Source of the DNA: Cerrena zonata
Taxonomy: Eukaryota > Basidiomycota > Agaricomycetes > Polyporales > Cerrenaceae
Length of the DNA: 64,000 nucleotides
Direction of reading: 5' to 3'
Assembly: GCA_038087015.1 (NCBI GenBank)
Contig: JASBNA010000038.1
Span: 372,001 to 436,000, forward strand
Positions 32,749-44,693 of this stretch are shown here, piece by piece (position 1 is the first letter of the stretch; each line of letters begins with the position of its first letter). The notes under the pieces were generated by a model that was not told where the DNA came from, made no database searches, and worked only from the letters and a program-made list of their open reading frames with translations. A program made the position numbers and the translations under genes.

Positions 32749-35700
32749 ATGGCGACATCTGCAACCGTCGAAGGCGTCCCTGGAACTGCCACCTCCATCC
32801 AGTCGACTACCAAGGCTAACTTGCCTGGGTTCAAACACCCCTTAGATCCTCTTACACCCGATGAGGTATGAGATCATTCCCTTTCAAGCCTATAGACTCC
32901 TTGGAGTTACTTCTTGATCCCGATCATTATATCCTCGACTAACTCTGTGATCCAGATCGTTGCGATCTCATTGTCCGTTCGCAAATATATCGCAGCGAAG
33001 ACATCAATCAAAGCCATTCGGTTCATCACGAACTACCTCCTGCCCCCTCCCAAGAAGGACGTTCTCGCCTACTTAGGTATCCCCTTAAGTACTGGCGAGG
33101 CACCGGTGCCTGTTAAGGAGATTGTCCGACAGGCTGAAGTAGACGTGAGTGATACTAGCCATGAATTTGAATTTGGAAGGATGCTGATATTCTAGTATAG
33201 TTTATCGACGTGGTCTTGGGGTAAGCTCACAACGTTAGATGCTCATTCCAGGGTCTTGTCTAATTCTGATTCAACAGAGATTCGTATAACGCTATCCTCT
33301 CCTTGATCAATGGCGCTTGGGAAGTTGGTCCCGTCGAGAAACTTCCAGAAGGCATCCAGCCCCAAATCAGTGTTGAGGAATTGCTTATGTGCGAGGACAT
33401 CATTCGTGCCGATGAGCGGGTCCAGAAGCTTGCCAAAGAAGTTGGTGAGTCGCTTAGCTGGAGACTAGATGGATTCTCGGGCACTCGCTAAGATGTTCCA
33501 TTCAATAGGGGTCGAACCTCATCAACTTTGTGCCGATGGCTGGGCAATTGGTGTGTACCTTTAGTTGGTCTCGCTTCTCGATTTATACCCATATGGACCC
33601 ACAGGTTACGATGGTCGTTTCCCTAAGAAGCAGCGTATTCAGCAAGCATTGTTATTTGCTCGCTTCTCTGAGCACGACAACCTCTATGCTCACCCTATTG
33701 TACGTCTCTCTACTATTTACGTCGTTATTCATGCCTAACTTGACCTTTTCGATAGGACTTCATCCCAGTGGTTGATTCGTTGACTCAGAAAGTAATTCAT
33801 ATCGATTTCCCACCTACTTACAAGGGTAGTGGTGTGGCGAGCGTGAATAATTCTCTTGACTTTACCCCTATTGGCAAAGATGCGATTTTGAATGGATCTA
33901 CTACTGCTCCTCCCCCGCTTTCGGATCCGCAAGTACCAAATCGTACCAGGTTACCCCCGCCCAAAGAATCTCAAGATTTCTTGCCTGATCTCCTTGAGAA
34001 GAAACTCGGCTCTAAATTCAAGATTAGAGACGATGTGAAGCCTTTACATGTTATTCAGCCTGAAGGCGTAAGCTTCAAGATGAACGGAAATGAACTTGAG
34101 TGGCAGAAATGGAAGATGCATATCGGTCTGTCTATTATTGAATATTCGAAGCCGTAACCAATTTATCTGATATGCCACCGTGCATTGGTCCCGTAGCCTT
34201 CCACCACAGAGAAGGCGTCGTGCTCTCCACAGTGACATACAATGATGATGGAGTCATAAGACCTATCCTCTATCGTCTCTCCCTCGCTGAGATGGTTGTG
34301 CCCTACGGAGCGCCGGAACATCCCCACCCAAGAAAACACGCTTTTGATTCGTAAGTCACGATTGTGTTCATGCCAATCTCGTTTACTGAATAGTCGGGAC
34401 CTTATCTCTTCTCCACCTGTCATTATTGTAGTGGTGAATATGGCATGGGTACGATGGCCAACGATCTGTCACTCGGCTGCGATTGTCTCGGAGAAATCCA
34501 TTATTTGGTACGCTGGAGCGATGTTTGTTCCGCAATTATCTTTTGATATTGACTTTCGAAATGCGACTTCTAGCCAGGTTCATTCGTGAAACACGATGGT
34601 TCCGCATTCGTTATCAAGAACGCTATCTGTATTCATGAAGAGGACCACGGCCTCTTGTGGAAACACACTGACTTCCGTGTTGGTGGTCGGTCACATGCAG
34701 TACGTTCGCGTCGGCTCGTAGTGAGCATGATCTGTACCTTGGCGAACTATGGTCAGTTTCTTTTGTCTTTACAAATTCACTTGCATGAGATCTTCGCCGT
34801 TCTGACCTATATTTCCAATGCTAGAATATATATGGAACTACTACTTCTATCAAGATGGAAATATCGAACTCGAGATCCGGCTCACTGGTATCCTGCAAGT
34901 CTATGTCAAGGGTGAAGAGGATTCGAATCCCTTCGGCACCACTATTGCTCCTGGGCTCAATGCTCAATATCACCAGCACCTTTTCTCGGTGCGGGTAGAT
35001 CCTATGATCGACGGACTCAGCAACACACTTGTGGAGACGGATGTCCTTCCGCTCGATGCACCTACTGGTTCAGCATTGAATTGGGGAGGCAATGGTTTCT
35101 ATACGAAAGAAACTCCTATCACGAGTCAGAAGGACGGTGCGCGAGACTACGATTTGGAAGCAGATAGACGGTGGATCATCACCAACCCTGGTCACAAGCA
35201 TCCCGCATCCCAGAAAGCTGTTGGATATGCGATTGGTATGAAAGGCGGGATATGCCGAATGCTTCCTAGGGAAGACAGCTGGGTGTCGAAGCGAGCGGGT
35301 TTCACACAGAAACCCCTGTGGGTGGTGAAGGAGAAGGAAGGACCGAAGGGCACAGAACGAGTGTATCCATCCGGGAAGTACGTACCGGGAACGAGAGGAG
35401 AAGACACGGAGGACATCATCACTTCCTGGGTGAAGGGCGATGATAGCCTCGTTGGTGAAGATATCGTGGTTTTCCTGACCGTTGGTACGTGTCATATTAC
35501 GCCTAGTTATCATTATGCGTTAACCTTATCGTACCATCCCGCCAGGAACCACGCACATTCCCCGTCCTGAAGATTGGCCTGTGTAAGTTTTCTACTAAAC
35601 GCTATCAGGTGGATTGATCGCTGAATGCTTGCTTCAGAATGCCGGCGGAGATGCTTCGTGTCAATTTCCGGCCCTTCCACTTCTTTACAAACAATCCAAG

Positions 35701-35782
35701 CATGGACGTGCCAGGTGCCAATGATAGCCATAGTAAGGCTGCCTTCGCAGATGGTCAGGAGAGCACGTGTTGCTCTAACTAA
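32749..35782 (+). CDS. Copper-containing primary amine oxidase
   Basis: Thirteen exons give 749 residues (32749-32865, 32956-33144, 33201-33220, 33278-33444, 33509-33550, 33605-33699, 33756-34125, 34197-34350, 34432-34507, 34574-34751, 34825-35484, 35546-35582, 35638-35782). The enzyme oxidises primary amines to aldehyde, hydrogen peroxide and ammonia using copper and topaquinone. The cofactor-forming tyrosine is in LANYEYIWNYYFYQDG, near residue 469, at the border of exons 10 and 11. Copper ligands are the His pair in YHQHLFSVRVD and the His near the end in GTTHIPRPEDWPVMP. Other marks are HHREGVVLS, LGCDCLGEIHYLPGSFV and VNFRPFHFFTNNPSMDVP. No signal peptide is visible, so it is probably cytosolic or peroxisomal; the C-terminus CCSN is not a PTS1. 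It would let the fungus use amines as nitrogen source. Confidence 0.95.
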
Positions 35783-37697
35783 GCCACATTTCGGGAGCGA
35801 GTGACATTGAAGAACCACGACTTTGTATCTATATATGCACACTATCTGTAATACGTAGTAGCCGTCGCCTCACGCCGAAGTTATGACGTGACCAAGTTTG
35901 AAAATTGAATTTTTGCGTCACTCTTGTATACGGTCATATGATCAGGCTGCAGTCAACCATGGCAGCTCGAAAATTGCCAGAAAGCAGGAATGGAAACAGT
36001 GATACTATGAAATACCTTTCTAAGGTAGATTCTATCGTTCTGTTTCTGTAATGAGGTGTCGGGGTAAGGCGTGGCTAGCGTTATATAGAATCTGTCAGGC
36101 GGATGATGCCTCCAAGCTTAGTCTCGGGATATCAAACTCTTATTGAACACAATCGATAGCATGTGGGCTTGGACTCGGACATGACCATGAAGCGGCATAC
36201 TTGGATGTTGAATCACCATTTGACAGGGTCTCACCTTACCGATCGACGACGGTGTTTTGGCAAGTTGAGAATAAAGTCAGCGAAACATGCGGTTAAGCGG
36301 GCTGAAGGCTTTAATTCCCAAATACACCATCCCGAGTCGCCGTTACGGAGAGCTTTCCGACTCCGTCGTACTGCATGGCAGAGAAAGCACAGAATCTAGT
36401 AGCGCCGCGAACGTGTTCTTCTTTGACAGGGGTAATTAAACAGGGGTTCCGTGCCTGCTGTAGCTTGGCAAAAAGGCAATGTGTTGAATGTTCCTGTTAA
36501 TGTCTGGATTGTCAGGGCCCTCGATTGTTCTGAAGTCAATAACCATCACCGTGAGCCGATATTCACATTCGACGCGGCTCTTCCGTTGAAAGGCGAAAGG
36601 AATCAACTCGCCGGTAACTCAGACCGAAGATCATAAATCGCGTGGGATCGACGCTTCTTCACTTTCTGGCATGCACTCGGGAGCAGAGCGTGTCTGGTAG
36701 GGCCCTGACTTCCGAGGAAGATGTCGCGATATGCCGTGAAAATTCTGAGTCGTATTCCGAGAGTGCGTCTAAGCAAACGCAGGTGGGCTACCTTCCATGC
36801 CATGGTTCATAGGCATGAGGCAGGAAACTCTAGTTGTTTCGCCGGGAAAGCTGGTGCACAGTATCTTCGAATTGGATGAATTGTTTCGTGAATTGCCAGA
36901 GAGCAGCTCGAAATGAAACGAAGATCAACGTCACGTTACTAGAAGTCAATAAACCCTGCAGAGCAACTGACCACTGTTGTGAGCAGTCAAGTGGAGATAG
37001 CGCACCCGGACCAACCTCGCGTGTGATCACGAGTATTTATCTGTACAGATCTACTTCCCATTCTGTGTCAATGGGCTCTCAAGGAAATCCTTAGAGGAAT
37101 AATTCCAGGGGATACGTCACTGCACGCAATTTGGAAGCCTAGGGCAGAAGCTTGTCATCGCGTCTATTGATAGGCTGTGCGATGCCTCCGGGATGGGAAG
37201 CAGTCGACATATGAAGAAGGAATGAATAGTAAGTTTGACAGCGCTCCGATCTTGATCACTTGCCTCGCATATGAATTCAAAAGTGATGTCATTGACTGTA
37301 CATTTTGGTTCTACTTGTCGGATGATAGACTTGAAAGAGCAAAAACAGGAACCGTTCTCGAGAGAAAAGAAGCAGCTCATGTTCATTTGATCGCGGAATG
37401 CAGATAGGCTTGTCCCTTGCTCGGAGGAGGCCGAAATGACTATGCCGGGTGGGAAGTATGGCACTCAACATCCGCGTGAACGAGCCATGTTCATACATGC
37501 AGAGTGACTGGAGGTCTAGTGAATCACGGCACTTGTTAATTAATTGTAGAACCAAACTATTAAGAAACTTTACACACTTACCAGTAGTTCCTTCTAAAGG
37601 AATGTGTGGGACAAATTCCAATGACCAGCCAGACGGCTGTGATGGGATAGGTATGACAAAGACGTGGTCCCTGCAAGGGAACTCCAATGACCAGGTC
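35783..37697. other. 1.9 kb intergenic, no supported gene
   Basis: 3' flank of the amine oxidase and 3' flank of LTO1, which are convergent. Several frames of 60-115 codons exist on both strands, but none has a domain, consistent splice joins or codon periodicity that convinced me. Confidence 0.5.
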
Positions 37698-38354
37698 TCA
37701 AAAGCTGAGATCATCCCCACCCTGCCGAGCGGAGCGAGACGGGTGAGTGGGCCAAACTTTCTTTCTGTCATCACGGGGTGAAGTCTCGCTAAGCAAGGTT
37801 TCCTGCTCGTTTTCGTCCGGTGTTGGTGATGTTGTCGATGATGTACTATTAACACGAAGAGTAGGTCGTATGCCTAATGCGGCACATAAGACCTTATACC
37901 TCGAACGGATTTGGCGGAAGAGCCTCGGGATGTCTAGATCCGAGGCACTCGTGGATGAGGGATTGACCTTGGGGAACTGGGAGATGAGATCCAGTAGTTG
38001 CTTGGTGTGATGCACGATACGGGTACTACGCATCGAGAATTGTACAGTATGTTTAGAGGCGCCCATTATACGGAAAGTATGGTACTCACTCTTCCTTTGT
38101 TGCTCGTTTTTCGCAGATCGTAGACCACATGTGTGCAAAGCCCTCATAAAATCCGACTTCCTCCCACATTTCGAACCCCTTCTCTCTGCCTAAGGCTCGA
38201 CCTTCGATCAGCCCGTGGATGCGTCCGTGCGCGTATCCGTCTTTATATCCGTCATCATAGAACCTACGCTAGTTGTCGATAACGCCAACGTAGCAATCAG
38301 ATTGCTCACGTACGTTTGCTCTACGTTTACAAGAGATTCTAGGTCAAAGTCCAT
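37698..38354 (-). CDS. LTO1: LTO1/ORAOV1 homologue (Yae1-domain protein)
   Basis: Three exons (38314-38354, 38090-38263, 37698-38025) encode 180 residues. The N-terminal MDFDLESLVNVEQT leads into the Yae1 deca-GX3 repeat region FYDDGYKDGYAHGRIHGLIEG, RALGREKGFEMWEEVGFYEGF. The far C-terminus ends GDDLSF, close to the GLSF ending of the human protein. With Yae1, Lto1 acts as adaptor that brings the cytosolic iron-sulfur machinery to the ribosome-recycling ATPase Rli1/ABCE1. The middle carries a Ser/Thr-rich insertion (STSSTTSPTPDENE). The short first exon was chosen because it restores both frame and the conserved start. Confidence 0.85.
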
Positions 38355-38671
38355 TTCGTGCTGATAGCAGATTGCAAGACTTTGTTTTTGGTAGAGAGAC
38401 AAATGTGAACCGCTAGATTCAAAATTGGGCCTTGCACTTACTTACGTAATCAGTGCCGCGGAGTTTGAAGTTTAAAGTATCGTCAGCGCCTATGTTGGCT
38501 CCTGAAGTAGCATTGATGTTGACACAATTCACCACTGGCACGAGCGTACAAAACATTAGGGTATCGAATGCAAAACATCTCTATAATACAGAAAAAGACG
38601 TGGTAGAGCCAAGAGAGATAAATCCGTGTGTGCACTGCAAAGACATGACCATTGACCGACGACCGTTCACA
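38355..38671. other. Short spacer between Whi2-like gene and LTO1
   Basis: About 317 bp holding the LTO1 promoter and the 3' UTR of the upstream gene on the same strand. Nothing else seen. Confidence 0.45.
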
Positions 38672-39863
38672 TCAGACCTAAAAATAAACATAATGACGTT
38701 CATTTTATCGCCCATTGTAAGTATTTCAGTGACATACCAGACTGAGTTCCAAGGTCCAGACACGTCTTGACCAGAGCTTGACTATTCTCTCGGTCCCATT
38801 AGGTTCAGCGAGACTGACCTCAATGCCGTCCCACCAACATTTTCGCTAAACAAACGCGTTAGAATAGCACATTTGGAGAGAAGCGACCAACGTACTGCAG
38901 GTTTACGCCAGAACAAAAGGAGCTTCTGAGCGGTACCCATCTGGGCATAGTCAACCGTAACGTGCTTCTCGGCATTCGCATTGGTGGTATGGGTGATACC
39001 AGTCTTAAGATGGACAAGAGCTATAGAGGAAATGCAACAACGCGAGGGTTCCATAGCACGGTAACCCCACTCATCGTCCCGGTTGAAGCCACTAGTAAAA
39101 TGTGTCAAGAAACGAAGCTTGTCATGAATAGTTGGAGGTTACCTCATGCATAACATGTCAATAAGATGTTGCTCGGCGACATTATTCTCCTTGCTGACAT
39201 TGCGTTGCAGAGCGGTGAAGATGTTACGTTTATGCAAGAGATATTCTCCACTTTGACGTTTGACATCAAGCAATTCATCATTAGCAATGCCGTTGGTGTT
39301 AGTAGCAGCCTTTCCGTCCTTCGGAGGGATAGAGAAGTATTCAAGTTCTTCTCGGAGGACAATGATAGCCTGCTTGGTCAGAAGGGGGTTCTGTGAGGGA
39401 GAAGGACCAAAGTCGGAGGTAGGCGAACCACCTTCGACAAGGTGTTGTTGAGCGGCAAAGAGACCTGGCGAGGAAGGAGTTCCATAGAATGCCTCGGACG
39501 CATTCCGGAAGAAGGTAAGGACATATGAGAAACAGTCAGGGTCGAACTAACTACGCCATAAGCAAAAGAAGTACGCGTAGAAAGGTGATTATCTGTACCC
39601 ACATCAACGGCGTAAAGCTCCTCATAATCGTCATTATCGCCACCATCTGATAAGGCAGCACTTTGGCGGCTGAGAACCAGACCATTGGGGAAAAGGCAAA
39701 GCAAAACAGATTCGGGCAGGTTCATAATCGTCTCCCGGTCCACGGAGAAGCGCTTTCCTCTGAGGTCGAGGAGGAGCCTTGTGAGCAGGTTTGGCTGGAG
39801 GTTGGTCTGCACTGGGGTCTGTGAGACCTGCGTGATGGGCGAGTTGTTGATGTGTGCAGCCAT
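38672..39863 (-). CDS. Whi2-like protein with BTB/KCTD-type domain
   Basis: Exons 39603-39863, 39143-39546, 38896-39091, 38738-38845 and a last exon of two codons at 38672-38677 give about 324 residues. If the last intron is retained the frame ends at 38726 instead. The N-terminus after MAAHINNSPITQ carries LLLDLRGKRFSVDRETIMNL and PESVLLCLFPNGLVL, a BTB/POZ fold start of the kind found in fungal Whi2 and KCTD proteins. Then come LYAVDFDPDCFSYVLTFFR and QAIIVLREELEYFSIPP. The C-terminal half has GFNRDDEWGYRAMEPSRCC and KPARKCWWDGIEVS, which I associate with fungal Whi2-like proteins. Whi2 in yeast partners with the Psr phosphatases to restrain TORC1 under nutrient or general stress. Assignment is by remembered resemblance, so moderately sure. 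Confidence 0.68.
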
Positions 39864-40591
39864 GGTCCTGAGGTCAGCTGGTCTTTGGGAGAGGAAGGAG
39901 TGGGGAGGACCTGGTTGACTCTGCGGCAAGAATGAGACGAGTAAGAGTGACGGTCAACTGCAAGCAGCACTGCAGCCAAATACGCACCAACAAAGAGCAG
40001 GCGCCCGTGGGCACTACCAGCCATCAGCGAGCCATCATGATTCCGCCACAATGGGCAAAGATGTTGGCTGGGGCCAGGAGATCACACCCTGCAAGATCTC
40101 CCTTGGCCATCTCAGTCTATTGCAAAAAATAGATAGAGTGCCCTCAGTTCCGACTATCACCTTCATCGCCTGCTTCCCGGTCCGTGTCCCTGCTGCACGC
40201 CCGTTGTCGTAAGGAATCCTTCACCCAATCTCCTGTAACACCGATATTGTAATACCCTTCTCCCCGGGTGCGGTAGGTCTCCGCAATTTACACCGAGGCA
40301 TGTTCCGACCAGATCGATGATCTGCTCCACAACTTCAAGCTTTAGCGTTGTGCAGCCGATGTGTGCCTACAATTTCAGTCACTGCTGTTTGGAACGTGAT
40401 ATTATTTTCAGCGGCGAGCTGTTTATTCCAGCTCAACTAGAAAGTCCGACGGAGAACCTATAATGACATCTAGTTTCCCGCTCTGAACTCTTCTCCCTAC
40501 CCCCATTTGCTTTGTACATTCCGTGTCTGTACTCCAAAGAACCGTCGCTGAACTTGCCGTCGTCGTCCTTATATACGCCTCGTCGACGTCT
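39864..40591. promoter_or_regulatory. Divergent promoter region, Whi2-like / VWA-protein genes
   Basis: About 730 bp between two divergent starts. No gene supported inside it. Short frames around 39950-40050 are shadows. Confidence 0.5.
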
Positions 40592-43021
40592 ATGTCGATA
40601 TCAAGCTCGAATTCTCTTGTGGCGCCAACAAACTCACCAGATGCGGTCGCTGTTCTTGTCCTCATCGAATCATCTGGCATGATGCATAGTCTCTGGAATA
40701 ACATCAGAACCTATTACCTTCCTTTGTTACTTAACAGTATTCGTCCATCGAGCCGCACAGTGTCGGTATGTTCTCAACTCATTAACATACTATCGCCGGA
40801 GACTTGGGCTCACATGTTGACTATTAGATGCGCGTCTGCTGGCAGACGACTACGAGTTCACCGCGCTCCGACGCCCCAGGCTCTGTCGCCCTACCTAATA
40901 ATAACATTCCTAGTCATAATGAAGTACCTTCCATTCCCTTCGACCCCTCTACAGTCTCTTCCATCTCCGCTGCCTCTATCTACCATGCCATTGAGGTATG
41001 CGACAGCCTCTTAATGATGAAGCCGAGCTCAACATTTTTACAGACGTTGAGAATGGCTTTTCCGAATTCACGAAGACCTTCACGGCATCTTATACTTGTT
41101 GCCGCTAACACGCCCCTTCAAGACCTTTCTGGAACACAGACAATGCATGACATCGCTCTTACCATATTTCAGGTTCGAGACACTTTTTCACATTATCTCA
41201 CAAAATTTTCGCTTATTTCACATTTTTGGGGTGGTGCAGAACAATATGAGATTACATATGGTACTTAGCTCCGGACCACAAGTACAACCGCTCCGAGAAC
41301 TGCACCAGCGCACGGTTAGTTGAGTACACTTTTCCATACAAGTCAGGTCGGAACTGATGAGGACATTGTCAGCTCCACCTCCAAGAAAGTCCAGCAACCA
41401 CACCGGGATTCCAGGTAGACACTTCACATTACCAGATCTTACTGTCAGGCGACCCGTCGCCAAGCCCAGGAAGTCAGTAATTATTCGTTTCACAATGCTT
41501 CGAGGCATAAAGTTAAATGCTAATTAACCTTTCCTTATAGCCCGTTCATTGGTTGCCCCCGTTATTCCAGCACATGGCTCTATGTCACTTCCTAGTCAAT
41601 CTCCTCCCCGCCCAGAAGCTGTGCGAACATTATCTGCCCCGTCGGTTGTATCAACGACCTCTTCGCTTGTTGACACTCCGGTGCAGGAGACGTTGTTAGC
41701 CGCAATACCGCGTGTCCCTCGCGGCAAACAAACATCACCTTCATCTTCCGCTGGTTCTTCAGAGCCTCCACGTACTAGTCTAGTTAACTACCTTCAACAG
41801 ATGCATGGTTTGTCGAAGAAACGTACATACGGAGCAAAATCATCTAAACGCACTGGTAGCTCGTCTACTAGTCCGGGAACTAGTTCTAGTGTTGGCGAAT
41901 CATCTCGCTCGACTGCAAACCGACCGATTCTACCACGACTGGATTTGACCACGTCCAAACAACCACACGGGCGAACACCGTATCCCAAACCAGCCAGCTC
42001 GGACTTGGAGAGATCACCGCCGAAACCAGCAGCGATGTCACCAACTGTCGCTTCCTCGAACACCGCGCCTATGCCTACGTCTTCTTCCAGCTCGATATCC
42101 CAGCCCCAGCGTGGGAACACTCCTCGACGATTTCCCTGGATTCTTCCTACTCCGTTGCCTGAATTGTCATCGGGACAGAACGCACATTCTTCAAGCGCTT
42201 CTGCAGCATTGAGGAGCTTAGCGGGAATGTCACCGCGGCAACCTGACTTCTCTGCTCGTGGAAGAGGGTCTTCTCATTCACATGACGTTCGCATGTCTGC
42301 CAGTCCAACGGGATATTCACCTCCCCAACATTCATTGGCCAGAGGCAGACAAGGTGAGCAGCACGAGTCATCGCACACGACGCAAGATGGCTCATCACCC
42401 CCGATGTACGGCACAGGCTCTTCGAGTTCGCCAAGTTCAAACCCCAATTATCCTGCTCAATATGAGCCCGGTTGGGGCCCTTCGCAAATTCATGAATATG
42501 ATCGTCATCCTCACGACATTCACGCACAGACTCAATACGGTCCAATGACCCCTATGGAGGATCCTGCTGATCAGCCGTTCATTATAACACCAGAATACGA
42601 AGCTCGTGCTGATGCTGAGTTTGCGGAAGCTCTTCGCTCAGGAGCTATCGAAGCTCAAATGACATCCGCCACGTTGTCTCCCACCATGGAGAGCCAACAT
42701 CCCCTCGGTTACTCGACCATGGGTACGACAGGGTATTTTCCTAATCTGACTGATCGAGAACAAAACCCCGCATCTACTTCTGCTCTTCATTCCCCTGCTC
42801 CTATGATGAACCCGCCCCAGAATACAGCACCAATGCCCCTTGCACAAGGCTACTATTATGGGGCCCAAGACCCTACGTATGCAAGCCCGGATGCCCAAGT
42901 TAGTACGGAACATGAACAGCAAACACACGCATCATCATCATCATCCGGACCATCATCGCATCGCCGGTACCACGACCATCCTACCTATGATTCATCAACT
43001 GACCGTTGGTATGGCACATAA
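40592..43021 (+). CDS. VWA-domain protein with long disordered tail, Mediator subunit 25-like
   Basis: Six exons (40592-40765, 40828-40995, 41044-41172, 41240-41314, 41373-41472, 41541-43021) give 708 residues with all phases consistent. Residues about 15-210 look like a von Willebrand factor A fold. The first strand is VAVLVLIESSGMMHSLWNNI, with an incomplete metal site (ESSGM instead of DxSxS). It is followed by YYLPLLLNSI, an HAIE helix, RRPSRHLILVAANTPL and LHMVLSSGPQVQPLRELHQ. Such a VWA domain with the same motif order is found in Mediator subunit 25 and its fungal relatives. From about residue 240 the protein is Ser/Pro/Gln-rich and disordered, ending in a His/Ser-rich stretch. This fits a transcription co-regulator, but the Med25 label is tentative. 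Confidence 0.65.
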
Positions 43022-44058
43022 CGACTTTAATGATTGAGTTTTCTTTAGTCCCTTGGCATACTACGCATACTACGGACTTTGCATCGCCATCTCTTCATAT
43101 ACTGAGTACTAAGCAACTATTTGTCCTGCTGGGCTGTTGTGGCTCTGTTGTATTATCTCATATATTGTAACATATCTATACACTCTAATTATTGGGTTGC
43201 GGCCGCCGTTATTTCTGTATCGCTATTGGTCTTGTGTTACTATCATTTGAACACTGTTTCTTAGTACATGTCCATGTAGCATGCTTCTGTATGTAAATAT
43301 TAAACATCAATAATCGATCGGAATGTGTGATCTCCTAAGAGGTTCGTTCTATGAATGGGTTTGAGAGGAGCCGAATAGCATCCAAAGGCCGGAAAATAGC
43401 CTCGTTCAGGGGCAGTCTGAAGATGAAACGTCTGATCTTCGTCGTATGAAATATCTAGCCGTTGTGCCCCTCGTGTCGGTGGAGTCATCGGCCGTTGAAT
43501 ATACAGGGCGAGAACAACAGTGCGACATGGGGCCTGTCAATCGCAAGCTCGATAGAGTCCAGAACGGTGAAAAACATGAATGGACGGCATGTTGTTCTCA
43601 TGATATTTTAGTTCCAAGCTGTGCATTCATCCAGAACAAAATGCACTGCAACGAGTTCGGGTGCGCGCAGACATTTGGAATGCATCACACTGCGGCAGTG
43701 TATCCTCATTGTGCGATTGCTCACCTGGAAGGACAAATAAATTATTCAACATGAGGTATTCGTAAAGGAAGCCCGTTCGATTAGGGGTCATCGACCAACG
43801 GTAACTAAAACATGTTCCCAGAAGGTAGGGTTAGAATACAGTCCTTTCCGCCGTTCCAAACCCGGGATGAGATCCTAATCTCCGTGTAAATCGTCCAAGG
43901 GGACACCCTAGAGGCCGGTAGAGCCCTCGAGGCGATCAAGGCGAGCATGCACTTAACGCATGTTGTGAATCATCCTGTACACTAAGCAAGCATAGCGGAG
44001 ATGAACATGGTCATGGCGCCATCATTATTGCAAGTCCGCGCACCCACTGAATTTCAAG
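43022..44058. other. 1 kb intergenic between convergent genes
   Basis: 3' flanks of the VWA-protein gene and of DPH3. An ATG-initiated frame of 102 codons at 43446-43754 has no domain or homologue that I recognise and is not called. Confidence 0.5.
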
Positions 44059-44466
44059 TCATGCAGCTGCGGCTACCGATGCGGGCTGTGACTGGATAGG
44101 CTCGGATATGTGGAGGTTCTCGAGGGCATCTTCGAAGTCCTCGTTCTCGGAGTCCTCTTCTGACTCCTCTTCACTCGCATCTGAGCCTTCTTCGTCATCT
44201 GAAGGCTCGTCTTCATAATCGAGCTGGAATTATCGAATTAAATGAGTGATCATGGTCTTACCATATTTTGAGGATTGACTTACTGGATCATAAATTACTC
44301 TGATTATGAGACTACAGCTTGGACAGGTTGCGATATCCTCATAATTCTTCAGCTGTTTCTTGGAGATCTCGAAACGATCTCCACAAGGACAAGGATAGTG
44401 ATAGACCCGTTTCTCATCATCCCAGGCCATGTCCTCGATTTCGATTTCGTCGTAATAGGCACCCAT
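44059..44466 (-). CDS. DPH3: DPH3/KTI11, CSL-type zinc finger protein
   Basis: Two exons (44284-44466, 44059-44223) give 115 residues. The CSL zinc ribbon is complete: [54 protein letters not shown], with zinc ligands Cys26, Cys28, Cys48 and Cys51. The tail is very acidic ([20 protein letters not shown]). Dph3/Kti11 is the electron donor to the radical-SAM enzyme of diphthamide synthesis on elongation factor 2, and it also serves Elongator in wobble-uridine modification of tRNA. The ATG at 44466 matches the family start. It shares a 227-bp divergent promoter with MTO1. Confidence 0.95.
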
Positions 44467-44693
44467 GACTACCGGCAATAGAAGGAGATGAGAGTTCGGA
44501 AGGAAAAATCATTCAGGGTTCCGAAAATTACGGGTACCCAAGTCACGCTTAGTCAGCACAAGATCAGTGTTTGGCAACGGCCTCAAGGACAAACAATAGT
44601 ATATATTTGGCAACCCCCTTAGATTTCAACACCGCCAAACAAACATTTGCATGTTTAGCCGCTCTTCCTGACTTACCGTGACAGACAGTAACT
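44467..44693. promoter_or_regulatory. Divergent promoter DPH3 / MTO1
   Basis: 227 bp between the two ATGs, pointing away from each other. No further gene fits, so the promoters must overlap or abut. Confidence 0.75.

Noticed and set aside
36830..37094. Opposing short frames near 36.9 kb
   Set aside because: Mutual shadows with no recognisable content.
42926..42960. ATC/CAT trinucleotide run
   Set aside because: It is part of the Ser/His-rich tail coding sequence of the VWA protein, a common low-complexity feature.
43446..43754. ATG-initiated frame of 102 codons in an intergenic region
   Set aside because: No domain, no splice-joined extension, no family resemblance; length is within what chance gives in this base composition.
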